Positions 62,472 to 64,000 of a stretch of 64,000 bases of DNA are shown here, one piece after another; position 1 is the stretch's first letter, and each line of letters starts with the position of its first letter. The notes below the pieces were generated by a model that was not told the origin of the DNA, made no database searches, and worked only from the letters and a program-made list of their open reading frames with translations. The stretch is from the NCBI GenBank assembly GCA_963704025.1, contig CAVPGP010000002.1:682001-746000 (forward strand). Direction: 5' to 3'. The DNA is from CAVPGP01 sp963704025. GTDB lineage: Bacteria > Actinomycetota > Thermoleophilia > Gaiellales > Gaiellaceae. The position numbers and the translations under genes are program-made.

Positions 62472-64000
62472 ATGGCGAGCAACCCGAAACTGCGGACAGG
62501 TTGGCGCTCGGCGAAGGCCGTGCGCGTCGGCATGTCCGGAGGCCTTCGGTCGCCGCTTGCAATCGCCGCGCTTCTCGCGTTCGCCGCAACAGCCGTCTTC
62601 GCTGCCTCTCAGCTCGCCAGGCACGGCTCGAAGACGACGACGTCCGCTCCCCGTTTCCTCGCCACCGTGCTCGGCCCGCGCCAGACGGATGCGCCGCTTC
62701 GCCGCTCGCTTCCGCACGGCTGGTCGGCCGGCGTCGATCGCAGCGAGGGCTTCGGCGCGTCGGGTCGCGGTAGCCGCTTGACGCTCGCGGTGACGGGCGC
62801 CGGTGACGGAAGCTGGAACGGCTTCCGTCACGGCGTCTCCCGGCAAACGCCGTTCGGGCTCCAGACGGTCACCACCTACCCCGGCACGACCGAGGAGTTC
62901 CTCACCGTGTCGACGCGGCAGGGCGTCAAGACGTGGCGCTGGGGACTCGGGCTCAGCCGTGAGTTGAAGTTGCGGACGTCGCGAGACGGCCGCGTCTTCG
63001 CCGGAACGAGCGCCGAGCCGCAGCGGTTCCAGATCCTCCCGGTCAAGATCCTCGACACGAAAGGACGCGACATCACGCCGCCTGGTGCGCGGTGGAACGT
63101 CGCGGAGCGCGACGGCCGGAGCGAGCTGACGCTGCGTGTCGACGACTCGAAGCTGCCGCTCCCCTACGTGATCGACCCGACGATCTCGTTCGACGTCTCG
63201 TCGCAGGCGAGCGTTGCGGCCGCTACCAGCCTGACCTGGTCGCACACCGTCGGCACGACGCTCGGAAGCCGGATGCTGGTCGTCGGCGTGGGCGCCGAGT
63301 ACGCGACGAACACGCAGTGCACCCCGTCGGGCGTGACGTACAACGGCGTGGCGATGACGCTCATCGACCAGCTGCCCTCGTCGACGGGCCCGTCGTACAA
63401 CTGCGCGAGCCTGTGGTACATGGCGAACCCGCCGACCGGCGCGCACAACGTGGTCGCAACGTTCGCAAACACCGTCGACATCGTCGCCGGCGGCGTCTCG
63501 CTCTACCAGGTCTCCCAGAACGCGCCGGACGCGTCGAACAAGTCGACCGCCGGCGCCGGTGCCAACTCGGTCGTGAACCTGACGACCCTCTGGCCGAACA
63601 CCTGGGTGGTCGACTTCGTCGACAGCGGCCAGAACCTCACCAATGCGCTGACCGCTGCCGCCGGCCAGACGTCCCGCTGGACGCGGGCCGCGCCGGGCGC
63701 GGCGTCGACGTCGGGCGGCATGAGCACGAAGCCGGTCGCGTCGGCCGGGGCGACGACGATGACCTGGTCGCAGACCGGGATCAACCGGAGCTCGTCCGTC
63801 GCCGCTGCGTTCTCGCCGCTCGATACGAGTGCCCCGACACAGACGCTCACCGTCTCCGAGTCCTCGAGCCTCAGCACCGTAAACGGCACGACGCTCTACT
63901 ACAACGCCCAGGGGTCGAACTCCGGCAGCTTCACCGTCGACGACGCGGCCGCCGACACCGACTCCGGCGTCGCCAACGTCGCGTTCCCGGCTGTCACCGG
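62472..64000 (+). CDS. Large secreted surface protein, C-terminus beyond the window
   Basis: ATG 62472 opens a frame that is still open at the window end, 509 residues so far. The N-terminus has about 25 basic residues then a signal helix (SPLAIAALLAFAATAVFAAS). Then a 120-residue beta-rich region, followed by Thr/Ser/Ala-rich beta-sandwich repeats (RWTRAAPGAASTSGGMSTK; TLYYNAQGSNSGSFTVDD). The last is the start of an Ig/cadherin-like repeat seen in giant actinobacterial surface proteins. No catalytic motif yet. Likely adhesin or stalk-like cell-surface protein. Confidence 0.8.
   Translation, partial: MASNPKLRTGWRSAKAVRVGMSGGLRSPLAIAALLAFAATAVFAASQLARHGSKTTTSAPRFLATVLGPRQTDAPLRRSLPHGWSAGVDRSEGFGASGRGSRLTLAVTGAGDGSWNGFRHGVSRQTPFGLQTVTTYPGTTEEFLTVSTRQGVKTWRWGLGLSRELKLRTSRDGRVFAGTSAEPQRFQILPVKILDTKGRDITPPGARWNVAERDGRSELTLRVDDSKLPLPYVIDPTISFDVSSQASVAAATSLTWSHTVGTTLGSRMLVVGVGAEYATNTQCTPSGVTYNGVAMTLIDQLPSSTGPSYNCASLWYMANPPTGAHNVVATFANTVDIVAGGVSLYQVSQNAPDASNKSTAGAGANSVVNLTTLWPNTWVVDFVDSGQNLTNALTAAAGQTSRWTRAAPGAASTSGGMSTKPVASAGATTMTWSQTGINRSSSVAAAFSPLDTSAPTQTLTVSESSSLSTVNGTTLYYNAQGSNSGSFTVDDAAADTDSGVANVAFPAVT

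Overview
The window comes from a GC-rich actinobacterium. The layout fits a deep-branching soil lineage such as Thermoleophilia/Gaiellales; that placement is inference from gene content and order, since there is no rRNA in the window. GTG and TTG starts are common, neighbouring genes often overlap by 4 bases, and almost everything is on the minus strand. I see no rRNA, tRNA, CRISPR array, transposase or phage gene.

Region by region (minus strand unless marked +). 1-9.7 kb: RNase R-like nuclease (cut by the window edge), S41 protease, ftsX-ftsE, prfB with a programmed +1 frameshift, a 54-residue zinc-ribbon gene, secA, an unknown gene and hpf. 9.7-22.2 kb: comF, a sugar nucleotidyltransferase, the methyl-cycle genes mtnA-ahcY with a MerR regulator, an envelope-polysaccharide block (cupin, second nucleotidyltransferase, UDP-sugar dehydrogenase, LCP ligase) and metH. 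22.4-23.8 kb: a phosphoesterase and a flavin reductase. 23.9-38.7 kb: the F1Fo ATP synthase genes, split by a five-gene peptide/nickel-type ABC transporter, a small membrane protein and an anti-sigma factor inserted between atpG and atpD. 38.7-41.1 kb (+): a hydrolase and a carotenoid-type FAD oxidoreductase. 41.2-50.1 kb: wecA-like, upp, glyA, tsaC/sua5, prmC, prfA, rpmE and ilvA/tdcB, the usual actinobacterial neighbourhood upstream of atp, with a few extra genes. 50.1-51.7 kb: a molybdopterin oxidoreductase, a flavin reductase and a DUF6510 zinc ribbon. 52.7-62.2 kb: acyl-CoA and electron-transfer genes: ETF-quinone oxidoreductase, etfA, etfB, enoyl-CoA hydratase, and an acyl-CoA mutase in two subunits whose specificity residues look like isobutyryl-CoA mutase. 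The right edge holds the start of a large secreted repeat protein (+).

The genes are mostly housekeeping: protein synthesis and release (prfA, prfB, prmC, rpmE, hpf), secretion, division, ATP synthesis, one-carbon/methyl metabolism and branched or odd-chain acyl-CoA breakdown feeding electrons through ETF to quinone. The novelty lies in regulation and layout. Three promoters (prfB, comF, merR) share one architecture: an upstream dyad, a C(A/T)GACA -35, a 17-base spacer and a TAGCGT/TAGGAT -10. Three tandem 10-11 base direct repeats precede three transporter genes. A 160-bp imperfect palindrome sits between atpD and atpC.

A caution for any reader: at least nine genes carry single-base indels, nearly all one extra base. 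Removing them restores length and frame in each gene. They are densest in etfA/etfB. I read them as base-calling errors, not gene death, and give each such gene as one feature across its full extent.
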